From an uncultured Clostridia bacterium (GTDB lineage Bacteria; Bacillota; Clostridia; Christensenellales; UBA1242), in NCBI GenBank assembly GCA_947366645.1, contig CANBAX010000010.1:1-15268 (forward strand): a stretch of DNA of 15,268 nt. The letters are read 5' to 3'. The notes beneath the pieces were generated by a model. It was not told the DNA's origin, did no database searches, and was given only the letters and a program-made list of their open reading frames with translations. This document shows positions 1 through 7,319 of the stretch, piece after piece (position 1 is the stretch's first letter; each line of letters opens with the position of its first letter). Both the position numbers and the translations under genes were made by a program.

Positions 1-1
1 A

Positions 2-70
2 AAAGAACTTGAAGATTTTGTAGATTTGTTTTTAACTTGTGCCTATAAAATTGAAGACGAAAACGTATAA
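2..70 (+). CDS. 3' end of an unidentified gene (partial)
   Basis: An open frame enters from the left edge and ends in TAA at 68-70. It encodes 22 residues, beginning KELEDFVDLF and ending KIEDENV. A convincing intrinsic terminator follows directly, which supports a real gene end. The peptide is too short to assign to a family. It does not look like the glycine-rich C-terminus of UMP kinase (PyrH), the usual neighbour upstream of frr, so the common pyrH-frr linkage is probably broken here. No function is proposed. Confidence 0.5.
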   Translation, partial: KELEDFVDLFLTCAYKIEDENV

Positions 71-73
71 AAG

Positions 74-96
74 GTGACCTATAAGGTCACTTTTTT
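74..96 (+). terminator. Intrinsic terminator upstream of frr
   Basis: A perfect 7-bp stem, GTGACCT at 74-80 and AGGTCAC at 84-90, closes a 3-nt loop and is followed by six T at 91-96. A-rich sequence before the stem can pair with the T tract, so it could also work in reverse. It separates the partial upstream gene from the frr unit. Confidence 0.85.
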
Positions 97-168
97 GTCT
101 AAAAATATCAAAACCATTATCAAAAATATACACTGAAGCATATTTCTTATTGAAAGCCTAAAAAACAT

Positions 169-197
169 TTGCAAAAATCTATGAATTAATGTACACT
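169..197 (+). promoter_or_regulatory. Putative sigma-A promoter for frr
   Basis: TTGCAA at 169-174 and TACACT at 192-197 are separated by 17 bp. The -35 matches TTGACA at four of six positions and the -10 matches TATAAT at four of six. Transcription would start near 204, just before the ribosome binding site AAGGAG at 205-210, giving a very short leader. The site is plausible because the upstream gene ends in a terminator and frr needs its own start. The -10 is weak, so other A+T-rich positions between 97 and 200 remain possible. Confidence 0.4.
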
Positions 198-218
198 AAT
201 CACTAAGGAGAAAAACAA

Positions 219-785
219 ATGGAAAATGAAATTGACGAGATACTGCTTTCCTGTCAAGAGGAACTGGAAAAAGCTTGCGCTCATCAAGTAAATGAATATT
301 TGGTGATTAGGGCAGGAAGGGCAAATCCACATGTACTTGATAAGGTGTTTATAGATTATTATGGTCAACCAACACCACTTAATCAAATGGCAAGTATCAC
401 AGTGCCAGAAGCAAGAATGTTGTGCGTTCAAGTATGGGACCAGTCGCAGGTAAAAAATGTGGTAAAAGCCATATCTACAGCCGATTTAGGAATTACACCA
501 AATGATGATGGTAAGGTTATAAGGTTAGTATTTCCTATGCTGACAGAGGAGAGAAGACGAGAAATCGTAAAGACTGTCAAAAAGATAAGTGAGGATACTA
601 AAGTTGCTATCAGAGGTGCAAGAAGAGATGCAATGGAAATGCTAAAAGAACTTGAAAAAGAAGGAAGCATTTCGGAAGATGAGCAAGCCTCGGCGGAGAA
701 AGAAGTACAAAAACTCATTGATAAATATAATGAGAAAGTAGAAGAAACCTGCAGGGCAAAAGAAAAGGAAATCATGGAAGTTTAA
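219..785 (+). CDS. frr: Ribosome recycling factor
   Basis: RRF acts in the cytoplasm with EF-G to split the post-termination 70S ribosome so that subunits can be reused. The 188-aa product has the usual family length (about 185). It shows the conserved N-terminal helix with IRAGRANP, then DYYGQPTPLNQMASI, the ADLGI.PNDDG segment, LTEERRRE, and the C-terminal helices with ARRDAMEML and ISEDE, which together form the three-helix bundle plus hinge domain. The ATG at 219 follows AAGGAG (205-210) at normal spacing. It appears to be the first gene of its unit, 40 nt ahead of uppS. No unusual residues were seen. Confidence 0.97.
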   Translation: MENEIDEILLSCQEELEKACAHQVNEYLVIRAGRANPHVLDKVFIDYYGQPTPLNQMASITVPEARMLCVQVWDQSQVKNVVKAISTADLGITPNDDGKVIRLVFPMLTEERRREIVKTVKKISEDTKVAIRGARRDAMEMLKELEKEGSISEDEQASAEKEVQKLIDKYNEKVEETCRAKEKEIMEV

Positions 786-825
786 TTACATGTTTTTAGG
801 CTAATATCTTCAAAAGGATTTTCTC

Positions 826-1527
826 ATGTTTAAGAATAAAGTAAAAAATATACCTCAACATATAGGAATAATTATGGACGGAAATGGAAGGTGGGCTAGC
901 CTTCAAGGACTGCCAAGAAATATGGGACATAAAGAAGGAATAAACGCAGTAGACCGCACCATAGACGCACTAATAAAGTTAGGGGTAAGTGTAGTATCCT
1001 TTTTTGCTTTTTCCACTGAAAATTGGAAAAGAAGTGAACAGGAGATAACAGGAATCTTCAATTTAGTTCGTGATTTTTTACATTCCAAACGAAATAACTT
1101 TAAGGAGAGGGGTGTAAAAATAACAACAATGGGGGAACTAGAGCCTTTCCCAGAAGATTTAAAAAAAGAATTAGAATTAATTAAAGAAGACACAAAAAAT
1201 AATAAAAAACTTACAGTAAACCTCGCATTAAACTATGGCGGAAGAGCGGACATAGTAAGGGCGGTAAATAAATTAATAAATGAAGGTGCTAAAGAAGTAA
1301 CTGAAAAAGAAATATTAGAAAATTTGTATTCAAGCGACCTGCCTGAGCCTGACTTTATAATAAGGACGAGTGGCGAGAAAAGAATATCAAATTTCATGTT
1401 GTATCAAATGGCTTACAGCGAATTGTATTTTCCTAAGGTACTTTGGCCAAACTTTAACGAAAGACATCTGCGAAAAGCATTAAAAGAGTATGCGAAGCGA
1501 AATCGTAGATTTGGAGGAATTAAATGA
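826..1527 (+). CDS. uppS: Isoprenyl transferase (undecaprenyl diphosphate synthase)
   Basis: This cis-prenyltransferase adds isopentenyl diphosphate units to farnesyl diphosphate, giving the C55 lipid carrier used for peptidoglycan and other wall polymers. At 233 aa it has family length. The catalytic N-terminal motif HIGIIMDGNGRWA spans residues 12-24, with the Mg-binding Asp at 18. FSTENWKR follows, and near the C-terminus the RTSGEKRISNFMLYQ block that binds the isopentenyl substrate. The ATG at 826 is preceded by AAAGGA (813-818). Its stop overlaps the cdsA start in an ATGA quartet at 1524-1527, showing translational coupling. The precursor genes dxr and ispG, common in this operon elsewhere, are absent nearby. 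Confidence 0.97.
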   Translation: MFKNKVKNIPQHIGIIMDGNGRWASLQGLPRNMGHKEGINAVDRTIDALIKLGVSVVSFFAFSTENWKRSEQEITGIFNLVRDFLHSKRNNFKERGVKITTMGELEPFPEDLKKELELIKEDTKNNKKLTVNLALNYGGRADIVRAVNKLINEGAKEVTEKEILENLYSSDLPEPDFIIRTSGEKRISNFMLYQMAYSELYFPKVLWPNFNERHLRKALKEYAKRNRRFGGIK

Positions 1528-2495
1528 AAAAAAGGATTTTAACATCAGTCGAAATTGCATTAGTAATTGTCTTAGCATTTGTTTTAAGACAGACAGTATC
1601 AGCCTATTTCTTTGATGCAGTTATATTATTTGTAAGCGTAATGGCGGCTTATGAAACTGCAAGATTATTTACAAAGATGGGTAAGTATAATTATACCTAT
1701 ATTGCAGCAGCCTTTCCAGTGGTGCTAATGATTTCAAATCTAGTTGGACTAGCCTTTGATAAAAGTTTAAGTCTTTCTTTCACACTTGTAATAGATGTAG
1801 CGCTCATGATAATAGCCTTTGGAATAATATTCCTTGCTGGTTTATGCAGTCGCAGAAAACTATTTAATGAAATGAAGATAAGAAAGATGGACAGGTCTAT
1901 GACCACCACAAAATATGCTTTTAATAAGGCGTTTAATACAGCAGTCGCTTTTATATATCCAGCATTTTTACTTTCCCTACTCTCAGTGCTAAATCATATA
2001 GACTCGCTTTCAACCACTTTCCCAAGTGTAGCTAAATTTGGGGGTTATCTATCCCTTATTGCACTGGTATTTACTATATTAATTCCAGTTTTCACAGACA
2101 CCTTCGCATATTTCACAGGTTCACTTTTCGGCGGTAAAAAACTAATGCCATCAGTAAGCCCAAATAAAACAATATCAGGCTCCATAGGTGGAATAGTTTG
2201 GTGTGTAGTTCTTTCCATATGCACATATTTAATATTGAATGCAATTACGCCAATAAGTAACGCAATGGCGGCAGCAGGTTTAGAAATTTGGCATATTGCA
2301 ATAATATCTTTGTTAGGGTCAGTAATCTGCCAAGCAGGGGATTTGTTTGAATCCTTCCTAAAAAGAAAGGCCGGTGTCAAGGACAGTGGAAAAATTCTTG
2401 CCGGACATGGTGGCATATTAGACAGATTTGATTCATATATTTTTCTACCAGCCTTTTTACTAATATTCTTTGTAATAATGCTAGTAGTAATCTAG
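1524..2495 (+). CDS. cdsA: Phosphatidate cytidylyltransferase
   Basis: CdsA is an integral membrane enzyme that makes CDP-diacylglycerol from phosphatidic acid and CTP, the branch point for phospholipid synthesis. The protein has many hydrophobic segments, roughly eight to nine by eye. It carries TDTFAYFTGSLFG and SPNKTISGSIGG in the middle and the family signature at residues 277-303, with key residues S-F-L-K-R, K-D and H-G-G-x-x-D-R-F-D. At 323 aa it is somewhat longer than many homologues (about 260-285). The extra length is in the hydrophobic N-terminal half, including a charged loop RRKLFNEMKIRKMDRSM. GGAGG at 1513-1517 serves the start, which overlaps the uppS stop. Confidence 0.95.
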   Translation: MKKRILTSVEIALVIVLAFVLRQTVSAYFFDAVILFVSVMAAYETARLFTKMGKYNYTYIAAAFPVVLMISNLVGLAFDKSLSLSFTLVIDVALMIIAFGIIFLAGLCSRRKLFNEMKIRKMDRSMTTTKYAFNKAFNTAVAFIYPAFLLSLLSVLNHIDSLSTTFPSVAKFGGYLSLIALVFTILIPVFTDTFAYFTGSLFGGKKLMPSVSPNKTISGSIGGIVWCVVLSICTYLILNAITPISNAMAAAGLEIWHIAIISLLGSVICQAGDLFESFLKRKAGVKDSGKILAGHGGILDRFDSYIFLPAFLLIFFVIMLVVI

Positions 2496-2504
2496 TGAGG
2501 TTAA

Positions 2505-3764
2505 ATGATAGTTTTGTATGTGCTTCTCGCAGTAGTAGTACTGTTATTCATGGTGCTAGTGCATGAACTCGGTCATTATATAGCGGGAAGAATCTTAAAA
2601 TTTAAAATAGATGAATTTTCGATAGGTTTTGGTAAAGCCATTTTTTCTCGTACAAATAAAAGAGGGGAGAAGATATCTTTAAGGATATTTCCACTGGGTG
2701 GATATTGTGCCTTTGCTGGCGAAGATGGCACTGATAAAGAAGGAAAGCCTATTGAAGGAAAGGCAGCATTTACAAATCAAAAACCATGGAAGAGAATAAT
2801 AGTTTTTCTTGCTGGTGTAACCTTCAACTTTCTTACAGCAATAATATTTTCATTTATATTACTTGTAAGTGTCGGCTACGATATACCTCAGTATAATAAG
2901 GCAAAGACATTAAATCATGTTGTATCCTATGAACATAGCACACTTTATAACCCAGAAGTAAACTCTTTACAAGAAGGAGATGTAGTTTTTTCTGTTGAAG
3001 GCATAAAAATTGATTTCGCCTATAGTTACACTTTCCCAGACCTAATTGATATGCAAGTTGAAAAAATGGAGGCGTGGCTAAAAGCGGAAGAGAATAAGGG
3101 CAAAACTTTTGCAGACTATCCTGCAGTCAAAATGCAAATCCGCAGAGATGGAAAGATGATGGATAGTGAACTTTACTTTGTTAAAGTCACATATCTATTG
3201 TTTGATAAAAATGATAAACCTATCTATGAAACCGATAAAAACGGCAATGATAAGGTTGATGAAAGTGGAAATAAAATACAAAAAACAAAAACAGCATATT
3301 CGCTGGGTGGTTTTGTTACAACTGACGAAGCAGGAAATATGACTCTCAATTATTTCCACTATGAGCCTTACCGTCACTCTTTTGTCGAAGCCCTTGCAAG
3401 ATGCGTGCCTTTTGCGTTTGGTCTAGCATGGGTTGTGCTTAAAGGTTTGTGGATGCTTATAACTTTCCAAATTCCAATTAAGGACATCGGCGGGCCAATA
3501 ACCACTATTGCAACAATAGCGTCAGTGACACAACAAAGTATGGCAAATCTTTTAGTACTAATACCACTCATTTCTGCCAACCTAGCAGTGTTCAATATTC
3601 TGCCTATTCCGGCACTCGATGGGGCTCACGTAATATTCACGCTAATAGAATGGATACGAGGTAAACCTATCAAGCGGGAGGTGGAGAATATGATTCACTC
3701 TATAGGTTTAATGGTGCTATTTGGTTTGGTAATTTTAATTGACATCTTGCATTTTGTGTTGTAA
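2505..3764 (+). CDS. rseP: Site-2 (M50) intramembrane zinc protease RseP/RasP
   Basis: This membrane metalloprotease cuts transmembrane substrates inside the bilayer; family members cleave anti-sigma factors and signal-peptide remnants. The zinc-binding HELGH lies in the first membrane segment at residues 20-24. The second motif, NILPIPALDGAH, spans about 364-374 with its Asp at 372. Four hydrophobic segments are visible: 1-19, about 100-125, about 300-320 and about 345-368, plus a hydrophobic C-terminus. The central region holds a PDZ-like stretch (LQEGDVVFSVEGI) and an unusual Lys/Asp/Asn-rich loop of about 40 residues ending before AYSLGGF. The third-motif end is LDGA where LDGG is more typical. 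It begins 9 nt after cdsA. The dxr gene usually found between them is absent. Confidence 0.93.
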   Translation: MIVLYVLLAVVVLLFMVLVHELGHYIAGRILKFKIDEFSIGFGKAIFSRTNKRGEKISLRIFPLGGYCAFAGEDGTDKEGKPIEGKAAFTNQKPWKRIIVFLAGVTFNFLTAIIFSFILLVSVGYDIPQYNKAKTLNHVVSYEHSTLYNPEVNSLQEGDVVFSVEGIKIDFAYSYTFPDLIDMQVEKMEAWLKAEENKGKTFADYPAVKMQIRRDGKMMDSELYFVKVTYLLFDKNDKPIYETDKNGNDKVDESGNKIQKTKTAYSLGGFVTTDEAGNMTLNYFHYEPYRHSFVEALARCVPFAFGLAWVVLKGLWMLITFQIPIKDIGGPITTIATIASVTQQSMANLLVLIPLISANLAVFNILPIPALDGAHVIFTLIEWIRGKPIKREVENMIHSIGLMVLFGLVILIDILHFVL

Positions 3765-3773
3765 ACTAACACT

Positions 3774-5309
3774 ATGGAAAAACTAATGACCGCGCTTTCT
3801 TCAAATCTTGGAGAAAAATTTAACAGTTTAAAACTCTTTGATGTGGTGTATGATAGAGGACTTAATGTCTGTACTATAACCTTCCTTTATCCATATAATG
3901 AGGAAGAATTAGATAAAGACAATAGGCTTACTCTTACAAACTTCATCAGAGAGTTTTTATCGTTAGAAGCAAAGGTGAGGGTAAAACTTAGAAAAAGTTT
4001 TTTAGATGCACCATTAATAATTAAAGAGATAAAAAATTTTTTTGAGGCAGAACATAAGGGTATAGCGCAATATATTCTTGAGAGTAATATAGTTATCACA
4101 AGTGAGGGTTTTGAGCAAAATCTCGATATAAGCCTAAATCAAGATGTGCTGTCATTACTTGACACACGTGAACTTACCAATAAACTCAAAGCCTATCTAG
4201 ATAAACGCTTTATCGCAAACTTTAAAATAACCTTTGTTGAAAGTGAAGAAACATTGCCTACTGAAATAGATTATGAAGATGTATTTGTCCCACAAGCGGT
4301 GGGAATAAAAAGATATGACGTACGTGTAATAAAAAAAATAATAGGAAATGAGATACCACCAAAACCAGAATACATAGAGTATATAACCAAACCAAAAAAT
4401 TCAGTAATTCTAGCGGGAACGATATCAAATTATGAAAAAAGGACTTTCATACGAAAAAGTGGTAAACGAAAGGGCGAGGAGGGCTGCTTAATATCCTTCG
4501 TGCTTGATGATGACAAAAAAATGGAATGCATTTATTTCTGTCCAAAAAGCAATTTAAAGAAAATGGAAGCGCTGTCAGATGGATTAATGGTGCTAGCATT
4601 AGGAGATGTAATAAAAGGTCTAAGCGGAAACTTAAATTTTAAAATTCGTAAACTTTCATATGCAAGCCCAGCACCAAAGATAAAAATAGATATGCCAGTA
4701 AACGAAACTTATCGCCATACACAGGTTGTATTCCCAGAGCCTTTGCCAATTCCATCACAAGCGAATTTGTTTGAAGAAAAACCAAAATATAACGACTTTA
4801 TTTTAACGAATACAATAGTAGTTTTTGACCTTGAAACAACAGGCTTAAACCCAGAGAATTGTGAAATCACTGAAATCGGTGCTGTAAAGATAATAAATGG
4901 TCAGATTAAGGAAAGATTTGCAAGCTTTGTAAAACCGAAAGGTGAGATACCCGAAGAGGTCACACGCCTTACCGGAATTACCAATGAGATGGTGGAACAT
5001 GCTCCAAAGGTAGAAGATGTAATTGCAGACTTTTATGATTATACACGCGGTTGTGTAATAAGTGGTCATAATGTTATCGGCTTTGACATGAATTTCATAA
5101 AGAAAGCGGGTTTAAAATGTGGATTAAAATTTGATAATACACTTATTGATACCCTCATTATAGCAAGACAGTCACAACTTCGCGTTCCAAATTATAAATT
5201 AGGAACACTTGTAAACGCTTTAGGTTTGACATTAAATGATGCCCATAGAGCATATAATGATGCTTATGCCACAGCACAAGTTTTATTAGAGTTAAGTAAA
5301 ATTAAATAA
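3774..5309 (+). CDS. PolC-derived N-terminal/OB/DEDDh exonuclease protein lacking PHP and polymerase domains
   Basis: The gene occupies the polC slot between rseP and rimP but encodes only 511 aa; PolC replicases are about 1,400 aa. Residues 1 to about 200 resemble the PolC N-terminal region. Residues about 205-300 form an OB-like domain (SVILAGTISNYEKR onward). Residues about 347-511 are a complete 3'-5' exonuclease with DLETTG (D352, E354), GHNVIGFD (D438) and H491 with D496, that is, DEDDh. In PolC the exonuclease is inserted in a PHP domain and followed by the polymerase; here both PHP halves and the polymerase are gone. The stop falls right after the exonuclease fold. QANLF at 329-333 could bind the sliding clamp. 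The likely role is proofreading or repair, by inference. Start choice is uncertain: the ATG at 3774 has no clear Shine-Dalgarno site, and an ATG at 3786 is possible. Confidence 0.88.
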   Translation: MEKLMTALSSNLGEKFNSLKLFDVVYDRGLNVCTITFLYPYNEEELDKDNRLTLTNFIREFLSLEAKVRVKLRKSFLDAPLIIKEIKNFFEAEHKGIAQYILESNIVITSEGFEQNLDISLNQDVLSLLDTRELTNKLKAYLDKRFIANFKITFVESEETLPTEIDYEDVFVPQAVGIKRYDVRVIKKIIGNEIPPKPEYIEYITKPKNSVILAGTISNYEKRTFIRKSGKRKGEEGCLISFVLDDDKKMECIYFCPKSNLKKMEALSDGLMVLALGDVIKGLSGNLNFKIRKLSYASPAPKIKIDMPVNETYRHTQVVFPEPLPIPSQANLFEEKPKYNDFILTNTIVVFDLETTGLNPENCEITEIGAVKIINGQIKERFASFVKPKGEIPEEVTRLTGITNEMVEHAPKVEDVIADFYDYTRGCVISGHNVIGFDMNFIKKAGLKCGLKFDNTLIDTLIIARQSQLRVPNYKLGTLVNALGLTLNDAHRAYNDAYATAQVLLELSKIK

Positions 5310-5332
5310 TTAAAAATTTATGATAAAAATTA

Positions 5333-5361
5333 TTGCAATTATGGTAATAATCTGATATAAT
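5333..5361 (+). promoter_or_regulatory. Extended -10 sigma-A promoter for rimP-nusA-infB
   Basis: TTGCAA at 5333-5338 and a perfect TATAAT at 5356-5361 are 17 bp apart. TG at 5353-5354 makes an extended -10 (TGATATAAT). The expected start is near 5368. It lies in the only sizeable A+T-rich gap before the translation operon, so nusA and infB can be expressed independently of frr-rseP. Confidence 0.8.
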
Positions 5362-5377
5362 AAACATGACTAGATGA

Positions 5378-5409
5378 GCGGGGAGTGGGCAGAAATGTCC
5401 ACTCCCTGC
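5378..5409 (+). promoter_or_regulatory. Leader hairpin upstream of rimP
   Basis: GCGGGGAGTGGGC (5378-5390) pairs with GTCCACTCCCTGC (5397-5409) around the loop AGAAAT, giving 13 bp with two G-U pairs. It starts about 10 nt after the predicted transcription start and ends 10 nt before the rimP Shine-Dalgarno site. No T tract follows, so it is not a terminator. It may protect the 5' end or bind a regulatory protein. Similar GAGTGGG/CCCACTC hairpins before rimP in other Firmicutes are a recollection, not checked. Confidence 0.7.
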
Positions 5410-5433
5410 ATTAGTAAAGAAGGAGGAAACAAT

Positions 5434-5895
5434 TTGGCAGGAAAAACCAAGACGCTATGTCTGGAAAAAGTAGCCCCTTTAATCGAGGAAATGGGATACG
5501 AAGTTATTGATGTAGAATATGTCAAACAGTCGGACGGAATGAATTTGATATTCTATATAGATAATGAAAAAGGTATCACGTTAGAGGACTGCGAAAAAGT
5601 AAGTAAAAAAATCGACCCAGTGCTTGATGATATAAATCCAACCGAAAATCAACCTTACATTTTAATCGTAAGCTCACAAGGGTTAGATAGACCACTAAAA
5701 ACCGAAAGGGACTTTAAGAAAAATCTAGGTAAAGAGATAGCAATAACACTTTTTTCCAAAATAGACGGAAAAAAAGAATTTAAAGGCAACTTAGCGGCTT
5801 TTACAGAAACCGAAGTCACAATTTCACAAAACGGACAAGAAAAAACTTTTAGTCGCGAAAAAATAGCACATATAGTGCCAATAATAAAAATATAA
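5434..5895 (+). CDS. rimP: Ribosome maturation factor RimP
   Basis: RimP binds the pre-30S particle and helps mature the small subunit. The 153-aa product has family length and the expected features: an N-terminal alpha/beta domain (LIEEMGYEVIDVEYV), ITLEDCEKVSK, the highly conserved SSQGLDRPLKTERDF, and a C-terminal Sm-like barrel. I choose the TTG at 5434, because AAGGAGG at 5420-5426 sits 7 nt before it and the protein then begins MAGKTK. The longer frame from an ATG at 5374 would translate straight through the leader hairpin and add 20 unrelated residues. It is the first gene of the translation unit; nusA follows 10 nt after its stop. Confidence 0.93.
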   Translation: MAGKTKTLCLEKVAPLIEEMGYEVIDVEYVKQSDGMNLIFYIDNEKGITLEDCEKVSKKIDPVLDDINPTENQPYILIVSSQGLDRPLKTERDFKKNLGKEIAITLFSKIDGKKEFKGNLAAFTETEVTISQNGQEKTFSREKIAHIVPIIKI

Positions 5896-5905
5896 GGAGA
5901 AAAAA

Positions 5906-7054
5906 ATGATAAACAAAGATTTCTTTCAAGCATTAGATGACTTAGAAGCAGAAAAAAAGATTAATAAGGAAACATTTATAGAAACTTTAGAAACAGCCCT
6001 TGCTTCTGCCTATAAAAAGATGTATGGTGAAGCAAAAAATGCCTCTGTAAAATTAAATCCAGAGAAATGCACAATAAAGATTTATTCATATAAAACAGTG
6101 GTAGAGGAAGTCACTGACCCAGATAAAGAGATATCTTTAGAGGAGGCACGCCTAATAAAGAAGTCATATAAAATAGGCGATGAAGTAAGTCAAGAGGAAT
6201 CTACTAAGGATTTTGGAAGAATAGCAGCACAAACCGCTAAACAAGTGGTAATGCAAAAACTTAAAGAGATGGAAAGACAGATAGCCGTGTCCGAACTTTC
6301 TGAAAAAGAGGACGAATTATTAACAACCATTGTAAAAAGAATAGATAATGGTACAGTATACGTTCAAATTTCAGGCTCACACACTGAGGGCGTAATGCTT
6401 CCATCAGACCAAATCAATGGCGAAAAATTTAATGTGGGTGATAGAATTAAAGTTTATGTAAAGAAAATAAAAGATTCCTTTAAAGGCCCACAGATTCAAG
6501 TTACACGAAGTAATATAGGCTTTGTAAGAAAATTGTTTGAACTTGAGATACCAGAAGTTGCCAATGGCGATGTAATAATAAAAAATATAGCTCGTGATGC
6601 AGGAAATAGAACAAAAGTGGCAGTGTACACAGAGAAACCAAACCTTGACGCAGTTGGCACTTGCGTAGGCTTCAGAGGCCAGCGTATAGACACCATTGTT
6701 GCCGAACTTAATGGAGAAAAAATTGACCTTATAGAATATAGTGAAGACCCACTTGAATATATTGCAAGGGCATTAAGTCCAGCCAAGGTAGTAAGTGTAG
6801 AAACTAATGAGAGTTTAAATGCCTCTAGAGTTATCGTACCAGATGATAAACTTTCACTAGCAATAGGAAAAAGCGGACAAAATGTACGCCTTGCTGCAAG
6901 ACTTACAGGCTGGAAGATAGAGGTTAAGCCTGAAAGCAGTATACAAACAGTAGAGAAGGAAGAGCCACAATACGAACTTACAGAATTAAGTGAAGAGGAT
7001 TCATTCCAAAATCTTGATGACCTTGACGTACTTGAACCACTTGATGAGGACTAA
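5906..7054 (+). CDS. nusA: Transcription termination/antitermination factor NusA
   Basis: NusA binds RNA polymerase and nascent RNA, modulating pausing, intrinsic termination and antitermination. At 382 aa it matches the Firmicute form, which lacks the C-terminal acidic repeats of enterobacteria. The N-terminal polymerase-binding domain covers about 1-125 (FIETLETALASAYKKMYG). An S1 domain follows at about 135-200 (GTVYVQISGSHTEGVMLPSDQ). KH1 carries GTCVGFRGQRIDTIVAEL, then LSPAKVVSVE, and KH2 carries LAIGKSGQNVRLAARLTGW. A short acidic tail rich in Glu and Asp ends the protein. AAGGAGA at 5894-5900 precedes the ATG and overlaps the rimP stop. Confidence 0.97.
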   Translation: MINKDFFQALDDLEAEKKINKETFIETLETALASAYKKMYGEAKNASVKLNPEKCTIKIYSYKTVVEEVTDPDKEISLEEARLIKKSYKIGDEVSQEESTKDFGRIAAQTAKQVVMQKLKEMERQIAVSELSEKEDELLTTIVKRIDNGTVYVQISGSHTEGVMLPSDQINGEKFNVGDRIKVYVKKIKDSFKGPQIQVTRSNIGFVRKLFELEIPEVANGDVIIKNIARDAGNRTKVAVYTEKPNLDAVGTCVGFRGQRIDTIVAELNGEKIDLIEYSEDPLEYIARALSPAKVVSVETNESLNASRVIVPDDKLSLAIGKSGQNVRLAARLTGWKIEVKPESSIQTVEKEEPQYELTELSEEDSFQNLDDLDVLEPLDED

Positions 7055-7055
7055 A

Positions 7056-7319
7056 ATGGAAAGGATAAGAATGTGCGTAGTATGCAGGGAAGGTAAAGAG
7101 AAGAAAGACCTTGTCCGTATAGTAAAAAGCAAAGACGGTGAATTTTCTCTTGACCTTTCCGGCAAGATGAATGGCAGAGGTGCATATGTTTGCCGAAATC
7201 CAAAATGTTTTGAAAAATTAAAAAAGCAACATTCATTAAATAGGGCATTTAAAACAAATGTACCCGACGCCGTAATATCAAGCCTTGAGGAGGAAATCTT
7301 TGGACAGAAACAAGATTAA
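7056..7319 (+). CDS. ylxR: YlxR/RnpM family RNA-binding protein
   Basis: This small basic protein (87 aa from the chosen start) is almost always linked to nusA and infB. The B. subtilis homologue has been reported to bind and modulate RNase P, hence the name RnpM; this is from memory. The sequence shows the family opening RMCVVCREGKEKKDLVRIV, then GRGAYVCRNPKCFEKLKK. I choose the ATG at 7056, which lies one base after the nusA stop and has GAGGA at 7046-7050. The open frame extends upstream to 6990, but that part runs in another frame through the nusA tail. The last 20 nt overlap ylxQ. Confidence 0.92.
   Translation: MERIRMCVVCREGKEKKDLVRIVKSKDGEFSLDLSGKMNGRGAYVCRNPKCFEKLKKQHSLNRAFKTNVPDAVISSLEEEIFGQKQD

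Noticed and set aside
5374..5433. Longer rimP starting at ATG 5374
   Set aside because: The added 20 codons coincide with the leader hairpin, lie only a few bases after the predicted transcription start, and lack a ribosome binding site. TTG 5434 has AAGGAGG at ideal spacing.
6990..7055. Longer ylxR starting inside nusA
   Set aside because: The family begins at the residues just before CVVC, and GAGGA precedes the ATG at 7056. The upstream part is nusA coding sequence read in another frame.
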